Positions 43,226 to 51,871 of a stretch of 64,000 nt of DNA are shown here, in pieces. The notes under the pieces are model-generated. The model made no database searches and was not told the origin of the DNA. It saw only the letters and a list, made by a program, of their open reading frames with translations. Location: assembly GCF_018336155.1 (NCBI RefSeq), contig NZ_JAGYHF010000008.1, positions 124,001-188,000 on the forward strand, given 5' to 3'. How positions within the stretch are numbered: position 1 is the first letter of the stretch; each line of letters opens with the position of its first letter. Made by a program: the position numbers and the translations under genes. Origin of the DNA: Pseudomonas rustica. GTDB lineage: Bacteria > Pseudomonadota > Gammaproteobacteria > Pseudomonadales > Pseudomonadaceae.

Positions 43226-44935
43226 ATGTCGAGATATTCCGAGATACCCATGAATAAAAAAATACCAATTCTGAGTACGAAAATTATACTCAGTAGCAAT
43301 CAATTAATTATTGCAGTTTCAACTTGGCTTCTGTTGTTCAGTAACTGGCCATTTTGGCGAGTTGTTTGGAAAAGCGTGGGAGGCCTACAAGACGGAAGCA
43401 TCTTATTTGTGCTTAGCCTGCCTTGGTTCGTGTTGATGTGGCTGTACGTGTTACTCAGCGCGATGGCTTGGGGACGCTTCATAAAGCCTGTGCTAGCCAT
43501 TGTTCTGTTGGTTGCGGCAGCAGCGAGTTACTTTATGAATAGCTACGGCATTGTAATTGACTACAGCATGCTAACGAATGTTATTCAAACAGACATCTCT
43601 GAGACCACGGACCTGCTGAACTGGGAGTTACTGCGATGGATGCTGGGTTTTGGTGTTCTACCGGTGCTGCTTATCACCCGAGTCCGTTTGATACAACGAT
43701 CGCGCACCCGCGCGCTTGCTCATCGATTGATGGGGCTGGCGGTAGCACTTACCTGTTTGGCAATCATCGTATTTACGCTTTACCAATCTTATGCATCGCT
43801 CGTACGTAACCATCGCGAACTCAGATTGATGTTAGTTCCTTCGAATGTGGTTTCGGCAATCCATGGGTATATGCGTCGCCAGCTAGCACAGCCCACAGAA
43901 CTAAAAATCATTGGTGCTGATGCCCGCCAAGGAGAAACTACTGCGAGTGTAAAAAAATCACGCCTGACGTTGTTAATTGTGGGTGAAACCGCTAGGTCCG
44001 CGAACTTCTCGCTTAATGGCTACACACGCGATACCAATCCGGAATTGACTCGGCGTGGTGTCTTAAGTTTTGCCAATGTCAGTTCATGTGGAACAGCTAC
44101 GGCAATCTCCTTACCTTGCATGTTCTTGGATGCGGGTAAACAAGGCTATAAAGACGGTATGGCGTTACGGAGAGAAGGCTTATTAGACGTGTTGCAGCGG
44201 GCCGGAGTATCGGTACTTTGGAGAGATAACAATTCGGGTTGTAAAGGTATTTGTGACCGAGTAAAAAATGAGAAATTGAACAATCAGAAAACATCAGGAT
44301 TATGCAGAGCAGGCGAGTGTTACGACGAAGTCTTATTGCAAGACCTGCAAGCTTACTTGGATCAACAACAGGGTGATTCAGTCGTGGTTCTCCACATGAA
44401 AGGTAGTCACGGCCCATCCTACTACAAGCGCTACCCACGCGAATTCGAGCGATTTGGTCCCGTTTGTGATAATAACCAACTAGAGCGATGTACGCGCGAG
44501 AGCATAGTCAGTGCCTATGATAACAGTATCGTCTATACAGACTATGTACTTGGACAAACGATTGACTTGCTAAAGCGCAACGCTGAGCGCTTTGATACGG
44601 CTATGCTTTACGTCTCTGATCACGGTGAGTCTCTCGGCGAGAACGGGATATACTTGCACGGACTGCCTTATGCTATGGCGCCCAAAGAGCAGACTAGCAT
44701 TCCCATGGTTCTCTGGATCTCCAAAAACATGCAATCTCGTCAAAAACTAGACGTTCAATGCTTGAGGGAACAGCGAGGCGCATCACTATCCCATGACAAC
44801 TTATTCCATTCGATATTAGGATTGATGAATATCCAAACTTCGGCATATCGACCTGAGCTTGATCTGTTTAGCGCATGTCAATCCAAAGCCTTGGCCTCAT
44901 TAAAACTTACTTCAATGACTGGCCAGCAGCAGTAA
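43226..44935 (+). CDS. eptA: lipid A phosphoethanolamine transferase
   Basis: 569 residues (561 if the ATG at 43250 is used; neither start has a strong ribosome site). Five N-terminal membrane helices to about residue 190, then the periplasmic alkaline-phosphatase-like domain: IVGETARSANFSLNGY, the catalytic threonine in SSCGTATAISLPC, HMKGSHGPSYYKRYP, and VSDHGESLGENGIYLHG with zinc ligands. It moves phosphoethanolamine from PE to lipid A, which lowers surface charge and raises polymyxin tolerance. Its place in a metal island fits known metal-induced lipid A changes. Confidence 0.93.
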   Translation: MSRYSEIPMNKKIPILSTKIILSSNQLIIAVSTWLLLFSNWPFWRVVWKSVGGLQDGSILFVLSLPWFVLMWLYVLLSAMAWGRFIKPVLAIVLLVAAAASYFMNSYGIVIDYSMLTNVIQTDISETTDLLNWELLRWMLGFGVLPVLLITRVRLIQRSRTRALAHRLMGLAVALTCLAIIVFTLYQSYASLVRNHRELRLMLVPSNVVSAIHGYMRRQLAQPTELKIIGADARQGETTASVKKSRLTLLIVGETARSANFSLNGYTRDTNPELTRRGVLSFANVSSCGTATAISLPCMFLDAGKQGYKDGMALRREGLLDVLQRAGVSVLWRDNNSGCKGICDRVKNEKLNNQKTSGLCRAGECYDEVLLQDLQAYLDQQQGDSVVVLHMKGSHGPSYYKRYPREFERFGPVCDNNQLERCTRESIVSAYDNSIVYTDYVLGQTIDLLKRNAERFDTAMLYVSDHGESLGENGIYLHGLPYAMAPKEQTSIPMVLWISKNMQSRQKLDVQCLREQRGASLSHDNLFHSILGLMNIQTSAYRPELDLFSACQSKALASLKLTSMTGQQQ

Positions 44936-45049
44936 TAGCAGCCAACTAGTGGCAAGAATGAAGTCTAAAGATCATCATTAAAATTAACGCACACTCCACT
45001 CAGAGCCATTCATATTAGAATGGTAAGTTTTCAAGCATCTAAAAAAACT

Positions 45050-45092
45050 GCGACCGACTGTCCGTCTTTTTATTTGACGATTCAGTCGGCCT
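45050..45092. terminator. hairpin terminator after eptA
   Basis: GACCGACTG and CAGTCGGCC arms around a T-rich loop, with a run of seven A before and TTT after. Placed between the convergent eptA and protease genes. Confidence 0.6.
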
Positions 45093-45174
45093 TTGCAACA
45101 CTCAATACGAGTATGCCTTCCAGGTGCTTTGCAAATAAAGTAACTCTAAAACTATAATATAAATATATTTAAAA

Positions 45175-45690
45175 TTAACTGCAGTGGGGTTCCTCGGTGA
45201 ATTTGCGCGAAACATCGACCGCTCCCAAAGCTTCCAATGTTCGGCGTCCTATCAGTACGGGATAGTTCATCTCGCCTCGATCTTTCAGAGAAAATTCCTC
45301 TTTATAAATTTTATCTCCTATGCACATCGTCATCATGACGACTGGACGATGTTCAGCGCCGCCGGCACCTCTAACTTTTACATTTCGTTCAATCCGTCGT
45401 TCGAAGAGTGCGCTACTCACCTTCTTAGTTTTGGTGTCTTTGACTTTAACGTTAAACCGAATCCATTCTTCTCCATCTTTTTGGAATCTTTTTAAGTCCT
45501 TCGCATCCATGGATGACGTAAGAGCCCCAGTATCCAACTTTATTTTCACGGCGATATTTTCTGGTAAAAGTATCCCTTCTTCAATCCACCCGAATACCTT
45601 TTCTGGTCTAGCCGGGCTCGACAAAACCGGCTCTACTGTTAGAGACAAAAGCATTATCAGCAGAGCACAATTTAAAATAATTTTTTTCAT
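45175..45690 (-). CDS. exported retropepsin-like aspartic protease (PF05618 type)
   Basis: 171 residues with a signal peptide (about 1-24). The family annotated as ATP-dependent zinc protease is in fact retropepsin-like: here IKLDTGALTSSMDA carries the catalytic Asp-Thr-Gly, and FGWIEEGILL precedes it. Further conserved: IRFNVKVKDTKTKK, RPVVMMTMCIG and YPVLIGRRTLEALGAVDV. Size fits. Exported relatives occur in Pseudomonas envelope operons. Substrate unknown; the metal-island setting hints at an envelope-stress role, an inference. Confidence 0.85.
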   Translation of the reverse strand: MKKIILNCALLIMLLSLTVEPVLSSPARPEKVFGWIEEGILLPENIAVKIKLDTGALTSSMDAKDLKRFQKDGEEWIRFNVKVKDTKTKKVSSALFERRIERNVKVRGAGGAEHRPVVMMTMCIGDKIYKEEFSLKDRGEMNYPVLIGRRTLEALGAVDVSRKFTEEPHCS

Positions 45691-45751
45691 TTTAACTAGC
45701 CCTCTGGGGTGGATCCCCGAAATAACAACTTGTCTTAAAAATGGAACTCAA

Positions 45752-46666
45752 TTAGTGGACCTTGCCTTCATAATCGTCAACTAATTGGCTATGGAAATCT
45801 GCTTTTTCCATTTGTACAGTAGTATGACTGATCTGAAACTCTTCACTCATAAGCGACGTGACTTCAGTTAAAATATCTTGTTCACTGCGGGAGGTATAGT
45901 CAGCGACCAGGTGAACGCTCATTACACTCTTACCACTGGTTAAAGCCCATATATGCAAATCGTGCACATTTTTTACTCCTACGATTCCGTATATTTTCGC
46001 CTCCACCTTTTGAATATCGATGCCCTCTGGAACGCCCTGCAGTAATATATTCATGCTTTCCTTGAGCAGTGACCAAGTCCTAGGCAGCACCCAGAATCCG
46101 ATACCTGCTGCAACAAGTGAATCAACCCAACTCCAACCGGTGAAGCGGATTACAAGCGCTGCAATGATGACGCCAATAGACCCCACCATATCGCTCCAAA
46201 CCTCTAAATAAGCGCCCTTCACATTGAGACTTTCCCCACTAGCGGCACTCAACAGACGCATTGAAATGAGGTTAACTATCAGTCCCATCACTGCAATTAC
46301 TAACATGCCCGTCGACTGAATTTCTGCGGGGGCGTTAAGTCGAAGATACGCTTCATAGACAATGTATATAGCGACTAAAAACAACAAGACAGCATTGAAT
46401 GTGGCTGCAAGTATTTCGAATCGTGCATACCCGAACGTGCGCTTCCTGTCAGCAGAGCGTTTGGCAATATGAATAGCCAGCAAGGATATTGCCAAAGCCA
46501 CAACGTCTGTCAGCATATGCGCAGCATCCGACAGTAAGGCTAGGCTGCCCGTGACAAAGGCTCCGATGACCTCAGCAATCATAAAACTTGTCGTCAGGGC
46601 GAGTGCGATCCATAACATCTTTTCATGACCCGCACGTACTTGACCGTGACTGTGCCCTGAACTCAT
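45752..46666 (-). CDS. czcD: CDF zinc/cadmium exporter CzcD
   Basis: 304-residue cation diffusion facilitator, a proton antiporter moving Zn, Co or Cd to the periplasm. Six helices with the metal-site residues in SLALLSDAAHMLTDVVALAI (H/D) and EVWSDMVGSIGVIIAALVI (D...). Basic loop KRTFGYARFEILAA. The cytoplasmic C-terminal domain (about 210-304) has VHDLHIWALTSGKSVMSVHL. A His-containing N-terminus MSSGHSHGQVRAGHE is typical. Confidence 0.94.
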   Translation of the reverse strand: MSSGHSHGQVRAGHEKMLWIALALTTSFMIAEVIGAFVTGSLALLSDAAHMLTDVVALAISLLAIHIAKRSADRKRTFGYARFEILAATFNAVLLFLVAIYIVYEAYLRLNAPAEIQSTGMLVIAVMGLIVNLISMRLLSAASGESLNVKGAYLEVWSDMVGSIGVIIAALVIRFTGWSWVDSLVAAGIGFWVLPRTWSLLKESMNILLQGVPEGIDIQKVEAKIYGIVGVKNVHDLHIWALTSGKSVMSVHLVADYTSRSEQDILTEVTSLMSEEFQISHTTVQMEKADFHSQLVDDYEGKVH

Positions 46667-46824
46667 GATTTTTCCCCAAATGTAGCCTAATGAAGATCCA
46701 ACGAGTGGACTGTAGAATATAAAGACCTACTAGCACCCAAACCGTTCCATATCATCAAACCAATCATTCAAAGGTGGATACTGGTTTGATGTAGTATTCA
46801 GATCATAAGCGAGAAATCGCCATC

Positions 46825-47180
46825 TTAATCAAATAGTTCCTGCAAAAACGATTTTTTGCGACTCGGTTGTCCCTGATGCCCACTTTGACTTTGATGGCCA
46901 CCTTCTTTCCATCCACCGCTGTGGCTCCCTCGATCTCCATGACCATGCTTATTCCCGTACTGGTTGTAACCAGGTTGTTCTGCTGGCGTCGAACTTTGGA
47001 CAGGTGATGTGAGGTTCTGTGGAAGCAATCTAACGGTCTCTTGTCGCTGACTACGCTCAATAATCTTGTCGAGTTCACCTCGGTCAAGCCAGACACCGCG
47101 GCATTGCGGCAATAGTCAATTTCTATGCTCTGGCGCTCAGTCATTACTAAAGCTATATCTTTGCAGATAGGACATTGCAT
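46825..47180 (-). pseudogene. zf-TFIIB (zinc-ribbon) protein, frameshifted
   Basis: The first 25 codons read MQCPICKDIALVMTERQSIE then IDYC. The family continuation QCRGVWLDRGELDKIIERSQ is found one frame away and runs to 46825 with a Gly/His/Ser/Gln-rich tail ending KKSFLQELFD. A one-base deletion near 47108 explains it. Intact, it would be a 118-residue zinc-ribbon protein with two CxxC pairs. Good ribosome site AAGGAA. Sequencing error is possible. Confidence 0.8.
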
Positions 47181-47228
47181 ATTTAATTCCTTATGTGAGT
47201 AATCAATTTTGACAATGTAGCTTTCGAA

Positions 47229-47318
47229 TCAATACCGCAATAGTTGTGGTCCATTGAATACCACAAGCGGGCTCGTCCCCATATCGGCGAAAAGAGCCAT
47301 CCACAAAGTTGCTTGGCC
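47229..47318 (-). pseudogene. duplicate tail fragment of a P1B-ATPase
   Basis: Reading leftward gives GQATLWMALFADMGTSPLVV then FNGPQLLRY and a stop. This matches the last 30 residues of the adjacent cadA product (GLATMWMAVFADVGVSILVV). The remainder of the ATPase is absent. A leftover of recombination or of an older cadA copy. Confidence 0.75.
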
Positions 47319-47357
47319 GGGCGAAGACGCTTTTATCTTTCATCCTCACCTCGCGAT

Positions 47358-49883
47358 CTACTTCTTTAGCAATCGAAGTCCATTGAGCACGACAAGTATG
47401 CTCACTCCAACGTCTGCAAAAACAGCCATCCACATGGTGGCCAAACCCATGAGGATGAACACAAGGAAAATGGCCTTAATACCTAAGGCGAACAAAATGT
47501 TTTGCTTAAGAATCACAGCTGTCTCGCGTGACAGGCGGACGAAGGCCGGAATCTTGCGCAGATCATCATCCATTAAAGCAACGTCAGCCGTTTCAATAGC
47601 GGTTCCCGTGCCAGCCGCGGCCATGGCGAATCCGATCTGAGACTTGGCCAATGCAGGTGCATCGTTTATCCCATCACCGACCATCCCCACCACGTGCTTA
47701 CGGCCCTTCAATTGATCAATTACTGAAAGCTTGTCGCTGGGCAACAAGTTTCCCCGCGCCTCATCTATCCCAACTCGTTTGGCAATCGCATCAGCCGTGT
47801 ACGAATTGTCGCCTGTAAGCATCATGGTCTTGATACCCAATGCATGCAGCTCCTTGATCGCTGTCTGGCTTGAGTCCTTTACGGTATCGGCTACAGCAAA
47901 CAACGCAAAAACCTGACTGGCGCTGGTCAAGGCTACGACTGTTTTGCCTTGGCGCTCCAGGCTAGTCAGAGATTCGTCCAACTGCGAAGTACCGAGCCCC
48001 AACTCCTGGATCAGTCGGTGATTGCCCAGGTAGAAGAGCTGGCCTTCAATCATCCCCTTTACCCCGCGACCGGGAAGGGCCTCAAAACTCTCCACTTGCA
48101 GGAACGTTGATGCGTCCGAGCCTTCGTACTTGGCAATTGCCTGTGATACGGGGTGATCCGAGCGTGCACTGAGGCTGGCGGCAACAATCTGAGGATGTAC
48201 CTCTGAGTCTTCGGCTACCGGAATGTAGTCTGTCTGAACCGGTTTCCCATGGGTAATGGTGCCGGTTTTATCGAGCGCGACGAAACTCAGCTTGGCGCCT
48301 ATTTCCAGGTAGATGCCGCCTTTAACCAAAATGCCTTTGCGAGCCGCTGCCGCCAGACCACTGACGATGGACACCGGAGTGGAAATGACCAGCGCACAAG
48401 GGCAAGCAACCACCAGAAGCACCAGTGCACGATAGATCCAGTCAGTCCACAATCCGCCCATAAACAGTGGTGGGAATACCGCAATCGCGACGGCGAAAAA
48501 GAACACCCCTGGCGTATAAATTTTGGCAAACTTATCAACGAACCGCTGGGTTGGAGCTCGCGAACTTTGGGCTTCTTCAACCGCGTGAATGATTCGAGCA
48601 AGGGTCGTATTGTTGGCCTCAGCTGTCACTCGATACTCGAAGGAGCCGGATTCGTTAATGGAGCCGGCATAGACAGGATCATCGACATCTTTTTCGATGG
48701 GCAAGCTCTCGCCCGTGATGGGCGCTTGGTTAACAGTAGAGTTACCAGAAGAGACTTTACCATCCAGGCCAATTCGTTCGCCGGGGCGGACACGAACCAA
48801 GGCCCCAATCTCGACCGTTTTTACATCGACTTCCAGCCAACTACCGTTGGGTTGGCGCACGGTAGCTCGTTCAGGGGTCAAGTCCATCAGCCCCTTGATC
48901 GCATTGCGCGCACGATCCAGCGATTTCGCTTCGACCATTTCCGCAACGGTGAAGAGAAACATGACCATCGCGGCTTCTGGCCACTGTCCGATCAACACCG
49001 CTCCGGTAACCGCGATGCTCATCAGCGCGTTGATGTTCAGGTTGAGGTGTTTGATCGAGATCAAACCCTTCTTGTAGGTCGTAGGCCCGCAGAGCACGAT
49101 GGCGAACAAGGCTATGACCGCTATCACCCATTCAGGCGCGGAGTTAGTGAAGTGCAGGACTTCAGCACCCACGGCAGCGACACCGGAAAGCGCTAATGGC
49201 CACCATGTGCTCTTAGGTGATTCCGCCTGGGGAAGGACTTCTGGCGTATCTGCGCTGGTTGCATTGCCATTAGCCGTCAAAGGTTCGGCGTGCATGCCCA
49301 GCGATAGCACTGCTGCCTCGATACCCAAGGTGTCGGGTAGCTCGTGCCAGACAGCCATCGTGCGGTTCATCATGTTGAACTCGAGCTTTTGAATGCCGCT
49401 CATCTTCGCGAGCTTGTCCTCGATCATGGTCTGCTCGGAAGGACAGCACATCTGCCCAATCCTGAAACTGCTGAAACGAGTCGCTTCGTCGGTATTGGTG
49501 GGAGACACGTTTTCGATGCCGACTTTGGGACTACCCGCAGCAGATGGTGGGCAGCAAGCATCGATAAAAAGGTCATTATCAACCGTAGCAGCAGGCTGGC
49601 TCGGCTCGGCAAGGCTGTACAGGGCAGATGGCGGTGCTACGACAGCGCAGTTCGATTTACTGATATCGGAGCCGGGGGAGCAGCAACCCGCGCCCTTTAC
49701 TGAAGAAGGCGCTGAGCTGACGTCCAAAGTTTTCGCGGAGCAGCAACTACTGTTGGACTGTGCTGTAGTTGTATTACACATAGTCGCGGCAGGTGCACAG
49801 CAGCCGGTCGGTGCTGCCGGGTCAAATACCTCAACGGCGGCGTCACTTTTCGGTGTTTGTTCATCACCGCAACAGCTTTTCAT
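47358..49883 (-). CDS. cadA: Cd/Zn/Pb P1B-type ATPase with Cys-rich N-terminus
   Basis: 841 residues from the ATG at 49883 (GGAGAG upstream; a GTG at 49898 is possible). ATP-driven exporter of divalent soft metals. The first 140 residues hold at least six CC pairs (SCCGDE, GCCAPA, SCCSAK, GCCSPG, ACCPPS, MCCPSE) and no other recognisable domain, followed by a degenerate HMA fold. Core motifs: CPC in VACPCALVIS, DKTGTITHGKP, HPVSQAIA, MLTGDNSYTADAIA and GDGINDAPALAKS. A MerR-type operator stands 37 bp upstream. The Cys-rich extension is much longer than in usual CadA and suggests Pb, Cd or As-like thiol ligation. Confidence 0.94.
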   Translation of the reverse strand: MKSCCGDEQTPKSDAAVEVFDPAAPTGCCAPAATMCNTTTAQSNSSCCSAKTLDVSSAPSSVKGAGCCSPGSDISKSNCAVVAPPSALYSLAEPSQPAATVDNDLFIDACCPPSAAGSPKVGIENVSPTNTDEATRFSSFRIGQMCCPSEQTMIEDKLAKMSGIQKLEFNMMNRTMAVWHELPDTLGIEAAVLSLGMHAEPLTANGNATSADTPEVLPQAESPKSTWWPLALSGVAAVGAEVLHFTNSAPEWVIAVIALFAIVLCGPTTYKKGLISIKHLNLNINALMSIAVTGAVLIGQWPEAAMVMFLFTVAEMVEAKSLDRARNAIKGLMDLTPERATVRQPNGSWLEVDVKTVEIGALVRVRPGERIGLDGKVSSGNSTVNQAPITGESLPIEKDVDDPVYAGSINESGSFEYRVTAEANNTTLARIIHAVEEAQSSRAPTQRFVDKFAKIYTPGVFFFAVAIAVFPPLFMGGLWTDWIYRALVLLVVACPCALVISTPVSIVSGLAAAARKGILVKGGIYLEIGAKLSFVALDKTGTITHGKPVQTDYIPVAEDSEVHPQIVAASLSARSDHPVSQAIAKYEGSDASTFLQVESFEALPGRGVKGMIEGQLFYLGNHRLIQELGLGTSQLDESLTSLERQGKTVVALTSASQVFALFAVADTVKDSSQTAIKELHALGIKTMMLTGDNSYTADAIAKRVGIDEARGNLLPSDKLSVIDQLKGRKHVVGMVGDGINDAPALAKSQIGFAMAAAGTGTAIETADVALMDDDLRKIPAFVRLSRETAVILKQNILFALGIKAIFLVFILMGLATMWMAVFADVGVSILVVLNGLRLLKK

Positions 49884-49919
49884 AAAGGCACTCTCCACAA
49901 TTTATTGTGAAGAGTGAAC

Positions 49920-49943
49920 ACCCTATAGCCACTATAAGGTCAA
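49920..49943 (-). promoter_or_regulatory. MerR-type cadA promoter
   Basis: The leftward dyad ACCTTATAG / CTATAGGGT with a 3-bp centre overlaps a TTGACC -35 and leaves 19 bp to a weak -10 (TTCACT). The long spacer is the hallmark of MerR-family activation; the regulator is the cadR gene 1.2 kb away. Confidence 0.8.
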
Positions 49944-49998
49944 GCGGATTGTCGAGCCCGGTGAGCTTTTTTCATTCCGCATTCCGCACGCGCCCTTA

Positions 49999-50643
49999 TT
50001 AACGAGCTTGGTTGATTTCGCTCCAAATCAGATCGTAGAGCTGTTGAGCGCCGAAGTTAGTCAGGGGTTTACCGTTAACGAAAAATGTCGGTGTTCCCTT
50101 CACACCTACAGTTTTGGCATCAGCGGCATCTCTTTCTATCGTGGCGGTGATCTCCGGCGACATCATGTCCTCACGAGCCTTAGCCACGTCCAAGCCCGCT
50201 TGGGCCGCTACGTCCCAAGCTGCTGATGCTTTCGCATCGTCATGCCACTGCGGTTGAGCAGCGAGGACAGCTTCAAGTACCGGCACAAAAACACCCTGCT
50301 TACGTGAAGCCTCGAGCAGACGTATGGCTTCTTCAGACCCTACGTGAAGCTTCACATAGCGCAGCACTAAGCGAACATCGCCTGGGTGTTGTGACATCAT
50401 CTTTTTGACGATAGGGTAGAAGGCACGGCAGCTTTCACAAGATGGATCGAAGAATTCTACGATTGTCACCGGGGCGTCGGCAGGGCCGAAGCTTGGTGAG
50501 TTAAACCGCACTAGCGCGCTGGTTTGCGGTACAGGTGCTGTAGCCTGGGGCACAGTGGCAGCACGATTGTAGAAAAATGCTGCGACGGCAAAGCCTACGA
50601 TGGCTAGCACGCTGATGGAGAGGACGACGGCGCGTCTGCTCAT
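49999..50643 (-). CDS. DsbA-like thiol:disulfide oxidoreductase
   Basis: 214 residues from the ATG at 50643, which overlaps the dsbB stop (ATGA). A longer ORF upstream reads the dsbB gene out of frame and is not used. N-terminal membrane anchor (VVLSISVLAIVGFAVAAFFY), then a thioredoxin fold with the active site DPSCESCRAFYP and the cis-proline KGTPTFFVNGKPL. Periplasmic and tethered. With the adjacent DsbB it forms a self-contained disulfide-forming pair. Confidence 0.9.
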   Translation of the reverse strand: MSRRAVVLSISVLAIVGFAVAAFFYNRAATVPQATAPVPQTSALVRFNSPSFGPADAPVTIVEFFDPSCESCRAFYPIVKKMMSQHPGDVRLVLRYVKLHVGSEEAIRLLEASRKQGVFVPVLEAVLAAQPQWHDDAKASAAWDVAAQAGLDVAKAREDMMSPEITATIERDAADAKTVGVKGTPTFFVNGKPLTNFGAQQLYDLIWSEINQAR

Positions 50644-51080
50644 ACGGTAAATCTCCGACGGATAAGAACGAGAAAAATGATCAGCAGGCTGAACACGCCC
50701 AGCGATAAAAGTGGCAGCGGAACACCACTGAGGATGGTCATGTCGGCACCGGAGCAGGAAGGGCCGGCCCCGCAAGGTTTGATGCTTTCAGGAATCAGTC
50801 CGAAATAAAGCAGGTTGTGATACAGAGCGATGAGCCAACCCATGACTGCTAATGGCAGTGCATAGCGCCAAACACCGGTGTCCGATAAACAGCAGGCGAC
50901 GCCCAATACCAGGACGAGTGGAAACATGAAGGCTCGTTGAAACCAACAGAGCACACAGGGCAGTTGCCCCATGACTTCACCAACGAATAGCACGGCGATT
51001 GTTGATACCAGAGCAAGCAACCAGGCACAGAGCAACAGCGCCCAAGCTCCGGATTGATGTTGTTTTAAGGGGGCTTCCAT
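50640..51080 (-). CDS. dsbB: disulfide bond formation protein B
   Basis: 146-residue inner-membrane protein with four helices. The first redox pair is C42/C45 in GQLPCVLCWFQRAFMF; the second pair lies in the loop IKPCGAGPSCSGAD. DsbB passes electrons from DsbA to quinone. It is preceded by a MerR-type dyad shared with the divergent cadR, so it is probably metal-induced. Confidence 0.93.
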   Translation of the reverse strand: MEAPLKQHQSGAWALLLCAWLLALVSTIAVLFVGEVMGQLPCVLCWFQRAFMFPLVLVLGVACCLSDTGVWRYALPLAVMGWLIALYHNLLYFGLIPESIKPCGAGPSCSGADMTILSGVPLPLLSLGVFSLLIIFLVLIRRRFTV

Positions 51081-51146
51081 AGGATTCAGTCCACTTTTCT
51101 ATTGAGCGCACGCAGATTTGCTTATCGCCTAAGGCGCGTAGAATGA

Positions 51147-51169
51147 AGATTCTAGCAACTATAAGGTCA
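51147..51169 (-). promoter_or_regulatory. MerR-type operator between dsbB and cadR
   Basis: Leftward TTGACC then the dyad ACCTTATAG / CTAGAATCT, one arm of which is identical to the cadA operator. Placed 7 bp before the cadR ATG and about 66 bp before dsbB, so CadR could repress itself and activate dsbB-dsbA. Confidence 0.65.
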
Positions 51170-51175
51170 AGCGAA

Positions 51176-51583
51176 ATGAGTTCGACCAAATACACAGTCG
51201 GTGATCTGGCGAAGGCGACTGATACCAAAGCGGTGACCATCCGCTATTACGAGCAGGTCGGCCTCCTGCCTTCTGCAGGGCGTTCAGCATCAGGCTATCG
51301 CTTCTACACCGACGAGGAGCGCGACCGTCTATTGTTCATCCGACGTAGCCGCACACTGGGCTTCAGCCTTGACGATGTTCGAGAGTTGCTGGGCTTTGCG
51401 GATAACCGCGACGCTTCCTGCGCCAGGGTGGACGCAAAAATCGAGGGGCAGTTAGAGCAGGTTCGAATGCGCATCCGAGACCTGCAAGGCTTGGAGGTGG
51501 AGTTGGAGCGTTTGATTGCTTGTTGCGAGGGCGGCGTGATCGAGCAGTGCCGTATTATCGAGTCGATGTCCAATCCCCGTTAA
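51176..51583 (+). CDS. cadR: Cd(II)/Pb(II)-responsive MerR regulator
   Basis: 135 residues from the ATG at 51176; an upstream ATG at 51143 would lie inside the operator. MerR DNA-binding region YTVGDLAKATDTKAVTIRYY with GYRFYTDEERDRL. Dimer helix and metal site: C82 in DASCARV, C116/C117 and C125 near the end (ACCEGGVIEQC), matching the Cd/Pb sensors. It lacks the His-rich tail of Pseudomonas CadR, so it is between CadR and PbrR in type. It controls cadA and probably the dsb pair. Confidence 0.92.
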   Translation: MSSTKYTVGDLAKATDTKAVTIRYYEQVGLLPSAGRSASGYRFYTDEERDRLLFIRRSRTLGFSLDDVRELLGFADNRDASCARVDAKIEGQLEQVRMRIRDLQGLEVELERLIACCEGGVIEQCRIIESMSNPR

Positions 51584-51871
51584 GGATGCTAACCGGCCAC
51601 CCCACAATTTTGGCGGGAGTCCTGTTGAATGAACTGATCATTTATATCGACTATGTGGTGGTTTCGACTCCGTCTTGGCGGTATCAAGAGTCGCAGGTGC
51701 AATGACGTAACGCACGCCGTTGAGGGATGAACCAACGCTTGGGCTTTGATGCCTATACCGGCTAGAGCGTTTGCGTTGATCATAGTGATTGACTCTCAGA
51801 TTCAGTGATAGTCATAGAAGTGGGCATGCTGCTGCCCGTTATTTCCGTCCACACTGTTAACTGTGGCAGGA

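Noticed and set aside
48249..49196. 315-codon open frame on the plus strand
   Set aside because: Antisense to cadA, which has all P1B-ATPase motifs.
51584..51871. Possible remnant gene between cadR and the AbrB-DUF2384 gene
   Set aside because: An open stretch exists on the minus strand but I could not match it to any family.
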